The notes below the pieces were generated by a model. That model ran no database searches and was not told the origin of the DNA. It was given only the letters and a program-made list of their open reading frames with translations. From Bacillus glycinifermentans (GTDB taxonomy: Bacteria > Bacillota > Bacilli > Bacillales > Bacillaceae): a stretch of 64,000 nucleotides of DNA. Where the stretch lies: NCBI RefSeq assembly GCF_001042475.2, contig NZ_LECW02000004.1:124001-188000 (forward strand), written 5' to 3'. The first letter of the stretch is position 1, and each line of letters opens with the position of its first letter. A program made the translations under genes and the position numbers. Positions 1 to 10,580 of this stretch are shown here, in pieces.

Positions 1-34
1 CAAGGATCGCCCCGAACCTCCTTTATACAAGGGA

Positions 35-1210
35 TCATGCGTAGGAATGCAGACCTGCAATCACAAGGTTTACAAAAATAAGATTAAACATAATGATGGC
101 AAAACCGATGACAGCAAGCCAGGCTGATTTTTCTCCGTGCCATCCTCTTGAAAGCCTGAGATGCAAATACGCGGCGTAAAACAGAAAGGTAATGAGCGCC
201 CATACTTCCTTCGGGTCCCAGCCCCAGAATCTGGTCCAGGCAATCTGCGCCCAAATCATCGCAAAAATGAGCGCGCCCAACGTGAAAACCGGAAAGCCGA
301 TCGATACCGACCGATAGCCGATTTCATCGACGAGATCAAGGTTGACGTTTTTCACCAGCGGCTGAAGGAGCGCGCTGATCCGTTTTCTCGCAATCAGTCT
401 GATGACGCCGTAAAGCAAGATTCCCACAGCAAACGACCAGAGGACGGTATTTAATTTCCTGCCGGAAAATATCGGCGGAACATTGACAATCGGCTCCATT
501 TTCCCCTCTGTCAACAGCTCGCCTTTGTTCGGCCCGATAAGCGGCGGAAGCTCATAAACCATCGTTTCTTCTACATTCTCTTTGTTTATCCACTTAAACT
601 TCGCCTCATAGCCGCCGATTCTGAATGCACTTGTCACAAGGATAAACGCCAGGGTGGCAACAAGCATAAACATCACGAATTCAAGCCAGAACGTTTTTCT
701 GCCGGGATTCGACTGATCCACATGCTTGAGCAGAAAGATGACGCCTGCGACAAAACTGACCGCAAGAATCGCCTGACCGAGCGCTGCCGTCGTTACGTGA
801 ATGTACAGCCACCTGCTTTGCAAGGACGGAATCAGCGGCGTAATATCGGTCGGGAACATGCTGGCGTATGCGATTAAAAGCAGCACGACAGGGAGCGTAA
901 ACAACCCTAATGCCGATAACTTGTAAATAAAATAGATGATGATGAACGCCAAAACGAGCATCATGCTGAAAGCTGTTGTAAATTCAAAGAGATTGCTGAC
1001 CGGCGCATGACCGGATGCGATCCATCTCGCGATAAAATACCCGAGCTGGCATACAAACCCTGAGATCGTAATCAAGACGGCGATCGACGCCCATCGATTC
1101 TTTTTTTTCGGCGCGGATGTTTTGCTTCTGATCGAGCCCCCAAAAAAGAAGACCGCAGCCAGATACAAAAGAAATGCCGCGTACAATAAATTCCCGCTGA
1201 GCTCTGCCAT
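35..1210 (-). CDS. resC: Cytochrome c biogenesis protein ResC (CcsA/CcsB family)
   Basis: 391-residue polytopic membrane protein of the system II cytochrome c maturation machinery; with ResB it delivers heme to apocytochrome c on the outer face of the membrane. The family signature is the tryptophan-rich [19 protein letters not shown] segment near residues 318-338, the heme-handling loop. Conserved His residues lie in flanking helices ([19 protein letters not shown]). It follows resB after 12 bases and resA overlaps resB, so the three form one operon. In B. subtilis resDE lies downstream, outside this window. Length agrees with B. subtilis ResC. Confidence 0.95.
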   Translation of the reverse strand: MAELSGNLLYAAFLLYLAAVFFFGGSIRSKTSAPKKKNRWASIAVLITISGFVCQLGYFIARWIASGHAPVSNLFEFTTAFSMMLVLAFIIIYFIYKLSALGLFTLPVVLLLIAYASMFPTDITPLIPSLQSRWLYIHVTTAALGQAILAVSFVAGVIFLLKHVDQSNPGRKTFWLEFVMFMLVATLAFILVTSAFRIGGYEAKFKWINKENVEETMVYELPPLIGPNKGELLTEGKMEPIVNVPPIFSGRKLNTVLWSFAVGILLYGVIRLIARKRISALLQPLVKNVNLDLVDEIGYRSVSIGFPVFTLGALIFAMIWAQIAWTRFWGWDPKEVWALITFLFYAAYLHLRLSRGWHGEKSAWLAVIGFAIIMFNLIFVNLVIAGLHSYA

Positions 1211-1222
1211 GAAAACCCCTCC

Positions 1223-2866
1223 CTATGCTGGCTGTTTATTTTCTTCTTTGAGCAGTTCTTTTTGATCAGCCGGTTCGGATATTCCCGTATCGGCCAGTAC
1301 GGCCTGCAGATCTTTTTTCAGTCCGTACCAGTTTTTGTTCGTGTGGCCGGCGACGAGCACATTCCCGTCTATCGAGCGCAGCCAAATCCGCCTGTGGTGC
1401 CAGTACATTCCTTGTATGACCCCGATCATAAAGATGGCACCGCCGAGCATCAATACCCACAGCGTCAAGTCTTTTCTGACCGTCAGCCCTGACAGGTTCT
1501 TTGTTTCCACATGGTCAAATTTCATTTTATATTTGTTGTCTTTAGATCCTTCTATCGTCTCCTGAATCGCCACAAAGCTTTTCTCCCCGCCGGGCTTGTC
1601 AGGAGCGGTGATCTGGAAAACAAAAGCCGGATTGTTCGGGTTTCTCGTTTTCGTGCTCGGCTCTCCGTCTTTATTGAAATAAAAATCCGGAAGATAGCTT
1701 GCCAGATGCACTTTGTAACCGTTGCCAAGATCATAGTCCTGCTTCGGTTCGAACAGATCGATTGACACCTTCCCGAACGATTTCCCCGTGTCTTTTTCGA
1801 TCAGCTGAAACACCATTTTGCTAAGCTCGCCTTCCTTGTAGGTGAGCTGATAAAGCGCATAGGAACCGAATTTCAGCGGATCATTGACTTTGATTTTGCC
1901 GTTTTTCACTTTTTTTAACTTTGGCGATTCGCCGGGCAGACTGCTGTCTTTTCTTTCATATAGCTCGACATCGGTTTGATACGATTTGGCGACCATCCCG
2001 TCTCCCGCTTTGTTGATGGCCTCTGAAAATACCTTTTTCTCATTTTCGCTGTTGTACATTTCCTTCGTAAACTTGTTGCTTTTCAAATAATACTGCCCGT
2101 CTGTTCCCGGGATCGGAGCGGTTTCGCCTTCTCTGATCCAGAGACTTTCGTCGACGTACATGCCCGGAACAAAGCGGAGCATGACGCCGATGAGGAAAAT
2201 GATCAGCCCGATATGATTGACGTACGGCCCCCATCTCGAAAAGCGGCCTTTTTCGGCAAACAGATTGCCGTTTTCCTCTTTTACCCGGTAGCGCTTTTTT
2301 TTCAATTTCTCGATGATGTCCGTCCTGACCTTTTCGGAAAGCTCCGTTTCCGTCCGGCTGAACAGCCTCTGTCTCTCCATAAAGTTCGGGTTTCGGGTGA
2401 CCCCCTGATTTTTCAGGGCCCTGTATAACGGGACAACCCGGTCAAGGCTGCAGATGACCAATGATACGCCGATTGAGGCGACCAGAATAATAAACCACCA
2501 GGAAGCGTATAGATTATGAAATCCTAGAGTATAATAGATTTGTCCAATCAGTCCGTATTGTTCCTTATAATATGTATCAGCCTGCGCTCCCGGCGGCAAA
2601 AATATCTCCTGCGGAAAAATCGTTCCGAAAGCCGATGCCGTCAAGGTAATGACGATCAGCCAGACGCCTACCTTTACAGACGAAAAGAAGTTCCAGATTT
2701 TATCGACGATCGTTTTGTTATACGTTTGTGAGCGTCTCGCGCTCCCGTCATACCGCATGTCCAGCAATTTGGCATCCTGCTTTTGCAGCGGCTTTCCGCA
2801 CGATTCGCACAAAACGGTCCCAAGCGGATTCACGTGCCCGCACTCGCATTTGATTTCTTTCATCAT
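1223..2866 (-). CDS. resB: Cytochrome c biogenesis protein ResB
   Basis: 547 residues. An N-terminal zinc-ribbon-like segment (CECGHVN...CESCGKPL, residues 6-26) precedes the ResB domain: membrane helices near residues 65-85 and 120-140, another near 215, a large extracytoplasmic domain (about 235-465), and a last helix near 470-490 followed by a conserved HHRRIW stretch. ResB partners ResC in heme export and ligation. The ATG lies within the end of resA (four-base ATGA overlap), which suggests translational coupling. Length agrees with B. subtilis ResB. Confidence 0.95.
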   Translation of the reverse strand: MMKEIKCECGHVNPLGTVLCESCGKPLQKQDAKLLDMRYDGSARRSQTYNKTIVDKIWNFFSSVKVGVWLIVITLTASAFGTIFPQEIFLPPGAQADTYYKEQYGLIGQIYYTLGFHNLYASWWFIILVASIGVSLVICSLDRVVPLYRALKNQGVTRNPNFMERQRLFSRTETELSEKVRTDIIEKLKKKRYRVKEENGNLFAEKGRFSRWGPYVNHIGLIIFLIGVMLRFVPGMYVDESLWIREGETAPIPGTDGQYYLKSNKFTKEMYNSENEKKVFSEAINKAGDGMVAKSYQTDVELYERKDSSLPGESPKLKKVKNGKIKVNDPLKFGSYALYQLTYKEGELSKMVFQLIEKDTGKSFGKVSIDLFEPKQDYDLGNGYKVHLASYLPDFYFNKDGEPSTKTRNPNNPAFVFQITAPDKPGGEKSFVAIQETIEGSKDNKYKMKFDHVETKNLSGLTVRKDLTLWVLMLGGAIFMIGVIQGMYWHHRRIWLRSIDGNVLVAGHTNKNWYGLKKDLQAVLADTGISEPADQKELLKEENKQPA

Positions 2867-3396
2867 GAAGACCTCTCAGGTTTTATCATATTCATATAAT
2901 CATGGATCATGCTCTCTGTCATAGTGCCTGTCACAACCTTCAGGATCTTTCCGTCCGGATTGATCAAAAACGTAGTCGGAAGCGGCGTGACATCATAAGC
3001 ATCCAAAACCTGCCTGTCTTTATCAAGGACGACCGGAAAATTGACCCCGTAATCGTTCATAAAGTTACGGACGGCCAGATTTGATTCACCGACGTTTACT
3101 GCGACGATTTCAACTCCTTGATCTTTGAACTCCTTATATTGGTTCGCCATATATGGAAATTCTTTTTTACACGGCTCACACCATGTTCCCCAGAAGTTTA
3201 AAAACACCCCTTTGCCTTTGAGATCACTCAGTTTCAGACGGTTGCCGTTAACATCCTCAAGCGAAAAGTTGGGAGCCTTCTCCCCTGCCGCTACGCTCTC
3301 TTTATCATCGAATACAGCGCTGTAGAGCGTATAGCCGAGCGCAGCCAGCAGTACAAGAAGGATGACTGTCCGAATGTAAAAACGCTTTTTTTTCAT
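2863..3396 (-). CDS. resA: Extracytoplasmic thiol-disulfide oxidoreductase ResA
   Basis: 177-residue membrane-anchored thioredoxin-like protein that reduces the heme-binding cysteines of apocytochrome c. One N-terminal helix (residues about 8-28) anchors it outside. The active site is C-E-P-C at residues 73-76 in the context [12 protein letters not shown], the ResA-type motif. The ATG at 3396 is preferred over the longer frame because AGGGGG sits about seven bases upstream. First gene of resABC. Confidence 0.95.
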   Translation of the reverse strand: MKKKRFYIRTVILLVLLAALGYTLYSAVFDDKESVAAGEKAPNFSLEDVNGNRLKLSDLKGKGVFLNFWGTWCEPCKKEFPYMANQYKEFKDQGVEIVAVNVGESNLAVRNFMNDYGVNFPVVLDKDRQVLDAYDVTPLPTTFLINPDGKILKVVTGTMTESMIHDYMNMIKPERSS

Positions 3397-3484
3397 AATC
3401 CGCCCCCTCATTTAGACACTCAGTACTATTATAGCATCTCTAATCTGACACACATTTTTCCTTTTTTGAAGGTTGTGTGAAAAT

Positions 3485-4219
3485 TTAGAAAGCGTGTTTC
3501 CCGTGCTCCGCCATTGCTCTGAGCCGTTTCACTTCATGAGGCGTCAGCTCTCTCTTTTCTCCCGTTTTTAAGCCTTTCAGGTTCAAAAAAGCATATTCTT
3601 CCCTTTTCAGTTTCAGCACTTCATGGCCGATCGCATCAAACATCCTGCGGACTTGGCGGTTTCGTCCCTCATGAATCGTGATCTGGACGATGCTTGTCTG
3701 TTTTTTCTTATCGATGGACAGCAGCTTGACCTTTGCAGGAGCGGTTTTACCTTCTTCAAGCCGGATTCCGCGCTCCAGTTTTTTCAAGTGTTCTTTTGCG
3801 GGAATTCCTTTTAGTTTTGCCACATACGTTTTATCGATCTCATATTTCGGATGCATGAGCTTGTTGGCGAATTCGCCGTCATTCGTTAAAAGGAGCAGTC
3901 CGCTCGTATCATAATCGAGACGCCCGATCGGATAGATGCGCTGCGGGATCTCTTGAAAAAAGTCGGTTACCACTTTCCGCCCTTTATCGTCTTTGACCGC
4001 TGAAATCACGCCTCTCGGCTTATAAAAGAGAAAATAAACGGGTTCTTCGCTTTCCAGCTGGATTCCGTTCACTTCAATGCGGTCTGAGCTTGTCACTTTG
4101 ATGCCGAGCTCTCTGACCGTTTTGCCATTGACGGTCACTCTCCCTTCTTTTATCAGCTCTTCCGCTTTTCTTCTCGACGCAATTCCGGCGTGAGCGATCA
4201 CTTTTTGAAGTCGTTCCAT
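3485..4219 (-). CDS. rluB: 23S rRNA pseudouridine synthase RluB (YpuL)
   Basis: 244 residues: an N-terminal S4 RNA-binding domain (MERLQKVIAHAGIASRRKAE) followed by the RsuA/RluB/RluE/RluF catalytic domain. The catalytic Asp is in the motif GRLDYDTSGLLLLTNDG. It is expected to make pseudouridine in 23S rRNA helix 89. The start at 4219 is chosen because AGGTG precedes it and homologues begin with MERLQK; the longer frame adds 24 residues with no family match. Confidence 0.92.
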   Translation of the reverse strand: MERLQKVIAHAGIASRRKAEELIKEGRVTVNGKTVRELGIKVTSSDRIEVNGIQLESEEPVYFLFYKPRGVISAVKDDKGRKVVTDFFQEIPQRIYPIGRLDYDTSGLLLLTNDGEFANKLMHPKYEIDKTYVAKLKGIPAKEHLKKLERGIRLEEGKTAPAKVKLLSIDKKKQTSIVQITIHEGRNRQVRRMFDAIGHEVLKLKREEYAFLNLKGLKTGEKRELTPHEVKRLRAMAEHGKHAF

Positions 4220-4363
4220 ATCTTTCACCTCATGTATTATCTTACTTTTTTCCATACGAACAAACAAGCATGCCTTTTGTGCAGGCAGCATGTCTTAAAA
4301 AGCACAGCTTCCGCACTTAAATGTATCCTTTCTGGCGCAAAAAGTAAAACGGTTTTAACAAAG

Positions 4364-4390
4364 AAAAAAAAGCGCCCTTTTTCAGGCGCT
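4364..4390 (-). terminator. Intrinsic terminator of dacB-spmA-spmB
   Basis: On the minus strand AGCGCC, a short A-rich loop and GGCGCT are followed by a run of T. The stem overlaps the spmB stop codon. Confidence 0.75.
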
Positions 4391-4918
4391 TCCAAACAGC
4401 AGCGTCACGATGATGACGGATGCGATAATCCCCGCTAAATCGGCAAGCAGTCCCACCTTTAAAGCATCCCCCATTTTTTTGATTCCAACCGCTCCGAAAT
4501 AGACGGTCAGGACGTAAAGGGTCGTGTCCGTCGATCCCTGCATGACGGAAGCAAGCCGGCCGATAAAAGAGTCCGGTCCGTGGACAGCGATTAAATCGGT
4601 CGTCATGCCAAGAGCGGCCGTTCCCGATATCGGACGGATCAAAGCAAGCGGCACGACTTCCGTCGGGATTCCGATGGCTGAAAAAACCGGCTTTAAGAGA
4701 TCCATAAAAAAATCGAGCGCTCCGGAAGCCCGGAAGACCGTGATCGCAACGAGCATTCCGACCAGGTACGGGATGATGGAAAACGCGATTTGGATCCCTT
4801 CTTTTCCCCCTTCGACAAAGGCCTCATACGTCGGAACTTTTTTCCACGTGCCATATAAAAGAATCGAGGCGATGATAAACGGAATAAGGGCTAAAGAAAG
4901 CCAATTGATGAACTCCAA
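4382..4918 (-). CDS. spmB: Spore maturation protein SpmB
   Basis: 178-residue membrane protein with several helices and a nucleoside-recognition (Gate) domain, needed with SpmA for spore core dehydration. A TTG at 4918, preceded by AAGGGGTGA, gives MEFINWLSLAL and exactly the length of B. subtilis SpmB. The longer reading from 5038 runs into spmA and adds unrelated residues. It lies four bases after the spmA stop. In B. subtilis the dacB-spmA-spmB operon is read by sigma-E RNA polymerase. Confidence 0.92.
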   Translation of the reverse strand: MEFINWLSLALIPFIIASILLYGTWKKVPTYEAFVEGGKEGIQIAFSIIPYLVGMLVAITVFRASGALDFFMDLLKPVFSAIGIPTEVVPLALIRPISGTAALGMTTDLIAVHGPDSFIGRLASVMQGSTDTTLYVLTVYFGAVGIKKMGDALKVGLLADLAGIIASVIIVTLLFGSA

Positions 4919-4922
4919 ATGC

Positions 4923-5510
4923 TCACCCCTTTTTATTTCTTCGATAATAAAAATACCTGTCGATGATGATGGCGAAGATTCCTGAAATGAGCGTGGCCAA
5001 AATCGTCGGACCGACGATATCTGTCGGCGCTTTTGCATCGTACGTCATCCTCACGGCGATCACCGTCGTCGGAATGAGGGTGATGCTTGAAGTATTTACC
5101 GCTAAAAACGTAATCATCGAGCGGCTTGCCTCAGGCCGGTTTTGGTTCAGCGATTTCATTTGCTCCATCGCTTTAATGCCGAGCGGCGTCGCCGCGTTTC
5201 CCAACCCGAAAAAATTGGCCATTAAATTCGATAGAATGTACCCCATCGCCGGATGATCCGGAGGAATCTCCGGAAACAGCTTCGAGATGAACGGCCGGCA
5301 CATGCGGCTGAATTTTTCGAGAAGGCCGGCCAGCTCGGCTATTTTCATCAGCCCCAGCCAAAATACTAAGACGCTCATCAGTCCGATCGCGATCGTGACC
5401 GCCTCTTTTGCACCTTTGAAGACGGCCTCATTGACTTCCTGAACCGTTCCGTTTAAAAGCGCGAAAACAAGGCCGATGACGGTTAAGGCTACCCAGATTA
5501 TATTGACCAT
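4923..5510 (-). CDS. spmA: Spore maturation protein SpmA
   Basis: 195-residue multi-helix membrane protein with the nucleoside-recognition (Gate) domain, partner of SpmB. Conserved landmarks are [10 protein letters not shown] and [17 protein letters not shown]. The start overlaps the end of dacB by 13 bases, which indicates translational coupling in the cortex-modifying operon dacB-spmA-spmB. Confidence 0.93.
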   Translation of the reverse strand: MVNIIWVALTVIGLVFALLNGTVQEVNEAVFKGAKEAVTIAIGLMSVLVFWLGLMKIAELAGLLEKFSRMCRPFISKLFPEIPPDHPAMGYILSNLMANFFGLGNAATPLGIKAMEQMKSLNQNRPEASRSMITFLAVNTSSITLIPTTVIAVRMTYDAKAPTDIVGPTILATLISGIFAIIIDRYFYYRRNKKG

Positions 5511-6649
5511 GACGGACCGCCTGCGGCTTTTTTAAATACGGATTGAAAGGTTTCCATAAACGATTTTTTCGGTTTTTTGTTCCGCTCGTTTTCGTAATAA
5601 ACCGGCAGTTTGGCGATCGTTTCCCCGCCCAGCTTCACATTCATTTCGCCGACGATGTCCGGAATCGCCCGTTTGTCTTTACGCCACTTTTTTTTCGGCT
5701 CAAGAAGCTTTGTCTCGATTTTCACGTCTTCTTTTTCATCATCATTCAACAAATATGTAACATCCCTTTTAATGAATGCTTTCGTTCCATAAAACGTATC
5801 CTTCAGTTCGGGGATGTCGCCTTTTTTGGCGAGTACATAGGTTTTATAATGATCGTACACATAGTTGAACATCGCGATGTGATCGTTCCAATCGTCCGGT
5901 GCGTTTATCGTGACGGCGATCAGATCTGTTCCGTCTTTGGATGAGGTTGATACGAGCGTCCGTTTCGCAAGTTTTGTATAGCCCGTCTTGCCCCCGGTGC
6001 TATACCGGTAAAGACCGGTCAGGAGCTTATTTTTGTTTTTCCAGATGCCTTGCATCGTTTCCGCTTTATAACGTTTCGTGCCTGCGATCTTCCGATATGT
6101 CTTATTCGTCATCGCGTATTTCGTTAAAAGCGCCATATCGTAAGCGGTTGAATAGTGATCTTTATGATCATCAAGTCCGTGCGGGTTATGAAAAACGGTG
6201 TTTTCCATGCCGAGATCTGCCGCTTTTTGATTCATCATATAGACGAAACCTTCCAGGCTTCCGCCGACATGCTCGGCGATCGCCACGGCCGCATCATTTC
6301 CGGACCTCAGCATCAAACCGTATACGAGGTCTTTGAGCTTTACCTTTTGTCCGCTTGTTAAATAGATGGAAGACCCTTCAGTCCGGACCGCTCTGTCACT
6401 GACCGTTACCGTCTCCTCCATTTTTCCCGACTCTATCGCTAAAATAGCTGTCATGATTTTCGTGATGCTGGCAATGCGCCGTTTTGTATGCTCATCCTTT
6501 GCAAATAGCACCCTTCCGGAGTTCCCGTCGATGATAACCGCGCTTTTTGCGCTGACATCGATGAAGGGCTCTGCTTTACTGTTTTGATGCGAAGAGAAAA
6601 AAAGAGAAAACGTGATGAACACTGCTGCAGCTTGTTTTAGAAAGCGCAT
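5498..6649 (-). CDS. dacB: Sporulation D-alanyl-D-alanine carboxypeptidase DacB (PBP5*)
   Basis: 383-residue secreted penicillin-binding protein that trims D-Ala from stem peptides and so sets cortex cross-linking in the forming spore. There is a signal peptide (residues 1 to about 26). The three active-site motifs are present: S-I-T-K at 61-64, SGND near 115, and KTGYT near 219. A C-terminal domain with an amphipathic tail follows. First gene of dacB-spmA-spmB. Confidence 0.94.
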   Translation of the reverse strand: MRFLKQAAAVFITFSLFFSSHQNSKAEPFIDVSAKSAVIIDGNSGRVLFAKDEHTKRRIASITKIMTAILAIESGKMEETVTVSDRAVRTEGSSIYLTSGQKVKLKDLVYGLMLRSGNDAAVAIAEHVGGSLEGFVYMMNQKAADLGMENTVFHNPHGLDDHKDHYSTAYDMALLTKYAMTNKTYRKIAGTKRYKAETMQGIWKNKNKLLTGLYRYSTGGKTGYTKLAKRTLVSTSSKDGTDLIAVTINAPDDWNDHIAMFNYVYDHYKTYVLAKKGDIPELKDTFYGTKAFIKRDVTYLLNDDEKEDVKIETKLLEPKKKWRKDKRAIPDIVGEMNVKLGGETIAKLPVYYENERNKKPKKSFMETFQSVFKKAAGGPSWSI

Positions 6650-6729
6650 CTTCTCACGTCCTTGCCTGTGGTTTGTACAAGTTTATGCGCTTGTCTTACG
6701 GTTATGAACACCAATTGTCCGATTTCCGC

Positions 6730-6758
6730 AAAAAAACTCCCCCGCAAAGGGAGAGTTT
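6730..6758 (-). terminator. Intrinsic terminator downstream of ypuI
   Basis: Minus-strand hairpin AACTCTCCC/GGGGGAGTT followed by a T run, immediately after the ypuI stop. Confidence 0.75.
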
Positions 6759-6762
6759 CTTT

Positions 6763-7251
6763 TTATCTGGATTGAACCATCTTCATCCGATAGTCCGTCC
6801 CGTAGTATTCCAATTCTTCTCTCATCGATTGATATCCAGTTTCAAGAGAAGCCATCAAATTCTTTAATGAGGCTGGTGCCGGTTCGCGAAAGCGAATGGC
6901 ATTTTTCCCCGTATACGCTGCTCTAGAGTCTTCGTACCACGTATCTTTTTTCGGCGTAAAAAATTCTTCTATGCATCGATGATAAATCTGATAGAGCATC
7001 CTTTCGGCGGCAGCATCCTGAAAAGGCTCCTGCTGCAGCCTGATGCGGCAGGCCTCAAGCCCTTCTTCACAGTAAACCGAAAGCCTTCTTAAATTGCTGA
7101 GGATCTCGCGGTAATAATCGCCACGCCCCGGCTCTTCCTTTTCCAATGATGCGAGCGTTGTATCATTTAAAAATGCGCTCAACGTCTGAACGGCCTGTGA
7201 TAAAAATTCTTGTGCCTGCTCGGTTTGGGCTCTTGCCATTGAATGTTCCAT
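6763..7251 (-). CDS. ypuI: YpuI family protein (DUF3907), function unknown
   Basis: About 162 residues, soluble and helix-rich, with no signal peptide or membrane segment. It is recognised by similarity and position (between dacB and scpB, as in B. subtilis). Conserved-looking stretches are YYREILSNLRRL and YRMKMVQ at the C-terminus. The start is uncertain: ATG codons exist at 7275, 7251 and 7239, and an AGGGGAAGG motif lies between the first two. I use 7251. No biochemical role is known to me. Confidence 0.8.
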   Translation of the reverse strand: MEHSMARAQTEQAQEFLSQAVQTLSAFLNDTTLASLEKEEPGRGDYYREILSNLRRLSVYCEEGLEACRIRLQQEPFQDAAAERMLYQIYHRCIEEFFTPKKDTWYEDSRAAYTGKNAIRFREPAPASLKNLMASLETGYQSMREELEYYGTDYRMKMVQSR

Positions 7252-7353
7252 TGGTGTCGGCAACCTTCCCCTCATTGCTTTGTTACAATCGTATTCAAAT
7301 AAACATAAAAAATACGATAATATATATTATCATACTTCAGATATAACGTGAAT

Positions 7354-7947
7354 CTATTTTATATCTTCAAACGTTTGATTGAAATTCTCGAAAAACAAAT
7401 CGGCTTCCTCCTGAACCCCGTCTTCTTCGACGTTTTCAGGCAGAGGCGGAAGCTCCTCGATCGCTTTTAAGCCGAACTGCTCAAGGAATGTCTCGGTCGT
7501 TCCGTATAAAATCGCCCGGCCGGGACCATCCGCACGTCCGACTTCGCACAAAAGCGCTTTTGCGACAAGGCTTTGGAGAATCCGTTCTGATTTGACTCCT
7601 CTGATTTCTTCTATTTCGGCTCTTGTAATCGGCTGTTTGTAGGAAACGATCGCCAGCACCTCGAGGGCCGCCTGGGATAGTCCTTTTGACGGGGCTTCGA
7701 TCAATTTTTTTAAATAGACGGCAAAGTCTTTTTTTGTCGAAAGCATGTACGTATCTGCATATTCGACAAGCTCTATGCCTCTGTCTTCTTTTTCGTAGCT
7801 TTCTTTGACGTCCAGCATGATATCCCGAAGTTCGGTTTCATCAACCTCCAACACGGACAGCAGCTGTTTTTTGGTGAGGCCTTCGTCTCCCGCCGCATAC
7901 AGCAAAGCTTCGACGATAGCCTTCCAATTCACGATATCAAGCGTCAT
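7354..7947 (-). CDS. scpB: Segregation and condensation protein ScpB
   Basis: 197-residue winged-helix kite protein that binds the ScpA kleisin in the SMC-ScpAB condensin complex. The N-terminus [24 protein letters not shown] and the motifs [19 protein letters not shown] and [19 protein letters not shown] are diagnostic. The ATG at 7947 gives the B. subtilis length; the upstream ATG at 7959 lies inside scpA. scpA and scpB overlap by 11 bases and so are co-translated. Confidence 0.95.
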   Translation of the reverse strand: MTLDIVNWKAIVEALLYAAGDEGLTKKQLLSVLEVDETELRDIMLDVKESYEKEDRGIELVEYADTYMLSTKKDFAVYLKKLIEAPSKGLSQAALEVLAIVSYKQPITRAEIEEIRGVKSERILQSLVAKALLCEVGRADGPGRAILYGTTETFLEQFGLKAIEELPPLPENVEEDGVQEEADLFFENFNQTFEDIK

Positions 7948-8692
7948 GAATCGCTTCACTCCCTGTTATGTAAATATCAGAAAAATTGCGTTCCTGTTCA
8001 ATGATGACCAGCTGATTTTTCATCAGCTCCAAAATCGCTAAAAATGTCACCACCAAATGCTGTTTTTGTTCGAAAGGGAACAATTCCATAAAGTGCATTC
8101 TTTTCCCCGACGATCTCAAACATTCGACGATCTGGGTCATCCGTTCTTCGATCGGAATCTCTTGCCTGGAAATTCTCGTTTCCGAAGGACGGCTGATTTT
8201 TTTTCGGTTCAGCACCTTTTGAAACGCGCCGAGCATGTCGTATACCGTAACAGAGAGCTTCTGTTCGGTTAATTTGACTTCCTTGGCGTATTCGCTTAAA
8301 TCGCTCGGCGGTTTGGCAAATGATTTTTGTCTCTCTTCTTCGCGTTCTTTTAAAGCCTGTGCGGCGCTTTTATATTTTCTATACTCTATCAATTTTTCGA
8401 TTAATTCGTCTCTCGGATCCTCTTCTTCTTCCAGCATCTCTTCATCAAACAGTTCCTCCTCCTGTTTCGGGAGGAGCATCCGGCTTTTAATGCTGAGGAG
8501 AGTGGCGGCCATCACCAAATACTCGCTTGCCACGTCAAGCTCAAGCTCGCGCATCGTGTGCACATATAATAAATATTGCTCGGTTATCTTCGCAACAGGT
8601 ATGTCATATATGTCGATTTCGAGCCGGTTGATTAAGTGCAAAAGCAAATCTAAAGGTCCTTCAAACGCCTCGATCTTCACCTGATATTCCAT
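7937..8692 (-). CDS. scpA: Segregation and condensation protein ScpA (kleisin)
   Basis: 251-residue kleisin subunit that bridges SMC heads and binds ScpB. The conserved N-terminal domain holds [12 protein letters not shown] and the winged-helix C-terminus contacts SMC. An acidic linker ([15 protein letters not shown]) sits near residues 80-95. The start at 8692 (second in-frame ATG) has GGTGAG at the right distance and gives the length of B. subtilis ScpA. Confidence 0.95.
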   Translation of the reverse strand: MEYQVKIEAFEGPLDLLLHLINRLEIDIYDIPVAKITEQYLLYVHTMRELELDVASEYLVMAATLLSIKSRMLLPKQEEELFDEEMLEEEEDPRDELIEKLIEYRKYKSAAQALKEREEERQKSFAKPPSDLSEYAKEVKLTEQKLSVTVYDMLGAFQKVLNRKKISRPSETRISRQEIPIEERMTQIVECLRSSGKRMHFMELFPFEQKQHLVVTFLAILELMKNQLVIIEQERNFSDIYITGSEAIHDA

Positions 8693-8877
8693 GATCATTT
8701 CTCACCATTTTCAAATCGCTTCTAAGCCGGCTTCAAACTGGCTACCCTTAAGTATAAATTACGCGTCTGCATGAAGTCCAACATAATTTAAGAAACGACG
8801 GCTTCCGCCTATACAGATTGAGATAAACGCACATAGAAAAGCCGGATAAAATCGTTGATGGAATAGGAGAAAACAGC

Positions 8878-8954
8878 ATGGGAGGCATCGCTTACGGCGG
8901 AAGATTCGCTTTGATTGTCATTCCGTTATTGCAGGAGCGGCCTGGATCTGTTAA
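8878..8954 (+). pseudogene. Broken YjcZ-family small membrane peptide gene
   Basis: An AGGAG-led ATG at 8878 opens MGGIAYGGRFALIV, the start typical of YjcZ-family Bacillus sporulation peptides (glycine-rich head, then FALIVVLFILLxIVGAA). Right after FALIV the frame is lost: the family ending A-G-A-A-W-I-C-stop is present at 8931-8954 but two bases out of register and too close to the head, as if most of the hydrophobic segment had been deleted. Read without the shift the frame runs into ypuF and makes no sense. The family assignment is from pattern memory. Confidence 0.5.
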
Positions 8955-9064
8955 ATCGGTTCGTTCATGCTTTTCGTCTGCCGCCTGCCGGGGTGCAGGC
9001 ATGATTTTTCCTCCGTCTCTTCTCTGTGATACACTTGAACGGAAGGGCAAAAGGAGGATGTCAG

Positions 9065-9570
9065 ATGTATCCCGAAAGCTATATCGATTACTTAACCGAG
9101 TTTCACGGCGCGAGAGATTATTTTGAGTGCCATGAAATTTTGGAGGAGCATTGGAAAAAGGATCCTCCGGGAAAACGGAAAATCTATTGGGTCGGCTTGA
9201 TTCAGCTTGCCGTCGCCCTCTATCATCAGCGGAGAAACAATTTCACAGGAGCGAAGAGGCTGATGGCAAACAGCATCCGTATTCTTGAAGCCGAAAAAGC
9301 TGCCGTCGAGTCTCTCGGCTTAGATCATGAGCGCTTGGTCAGCCTTCTGCGGGAGACTCTTCAACATATAGAAGCACATTCGCCTTACGAAAGCATCATG
9401 CTCCCCGTCACAGATGAAGCGCTGATCGAAGCCTGCCTGAGAGAGTGCGAGCAGAAATCCTACCATTGGGGGCAAAACAGCCGAATGACGGATGATTTCC
9501 TAATTCATAAACACAGGCTGAGAGACCGGACAGACGTGCTTGCTGAAAGGGAGAAGGAAATCGCGCGGCG

Positions 9571-9589
<19 letters not shown>
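9065..9589 (+). CDS. ypuF: DUF309 family protein YpuF
   Basis: 174 residues. The family motif is at the N-terminus: FHGARDYFECHEILEEHWKK followed by IQLAVALYHQRRNNFTGAKRL, a four-helix fold with conserved His/Glu that may bind a metal (inference). The ATG at 9065 follows AAAGGAGGATG and gives the B. subtilis length. It is the only plus-strand gene in this stretch and ends in a hairpin shared with ribT. Function not established. Confidence 0.85.
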
Positions 9590-9987
<398 letters not shown>

Positions 9988-10081
9988 TCAATATATCAAA
10001 ATGTGGATCTTAACGAAGGCTGGTCGCTTCACATCACATTATAAACATTTTTATAACCTTTTTAAACTCTTTTTCGGGAAA

Positions 10082-10546
10082 TTAATGAAGCGACCGGGTC
10101 AGGTTCGCCATCTCAATCGCCGCTGCGGCGGCTTCGGCGCCCTTATTTCCGGCTTTTGTTCCAGCCCGTTCAACAGCCTGTTCGATCGTATCTGTCGTCA
10201 GCACGCCGAAGATGACCGGAATGCCCGTTGACATGCTGCTCTGCGCAATTCCTTTTGCCGCTTCGTTGCACACATAATCATAATGACTTGTCGCACCTCT
10301 GATCACCGTTCCGAGGGTGATCACGGCGTCGTACTTTTTCGTTTCAGCCATTTTTTTTGCGATCAATGGAATCTCAAACGCGCCGGGAACCCAAGCAACA
10401 TCAATGTCCTCTGATTTGACCCCGTGTCTGATCAGCGTATCTTCCGCCCCGCTTAACAGTTTGCTCGTAATAAAATCATTGAATCTTGAAACAACGATAC
10501 CGATTTTCAAATCTGTTCCAATTACATGACCTTCAATTTTATTCAT
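10082..10546 (-). CDS. ribH: 6,7-dimethyl-8-ribityllumazine synthase (RibH)
   Basis: 154 residues; condenses the pyrimidinedione intermediate with 3,4-dihydroxy-2-butanone 4-phosphate to lumazine and forms the 60-mer shell around riboflavin synthase. Motifs are [39 protein letters not shown] (catalytic His in TSHYD) and [11 protein letters not shown]. Fourth gene of the operon behind the FMN riboswitch. Confidence 0.96.
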   Translation of the reverse strand: MNKIEGHVIGTDLKIGIVVSRFNDFITSKLLSGAEDTLIRHGVKSEDIDVAWVPGAFEIPLIAKKMAETKKYDAVITLGTVIRGATSHYDYVCNEAAKGIAQSSMSTGIPVIFGVLTTDTIEQAVERAGTKAGNKGAEAAAAAIEMANLTRSLH

Positions 10547-10580
10547 ATGAATCCCGTCCTTTTTTGTGAATGTTTTTATA

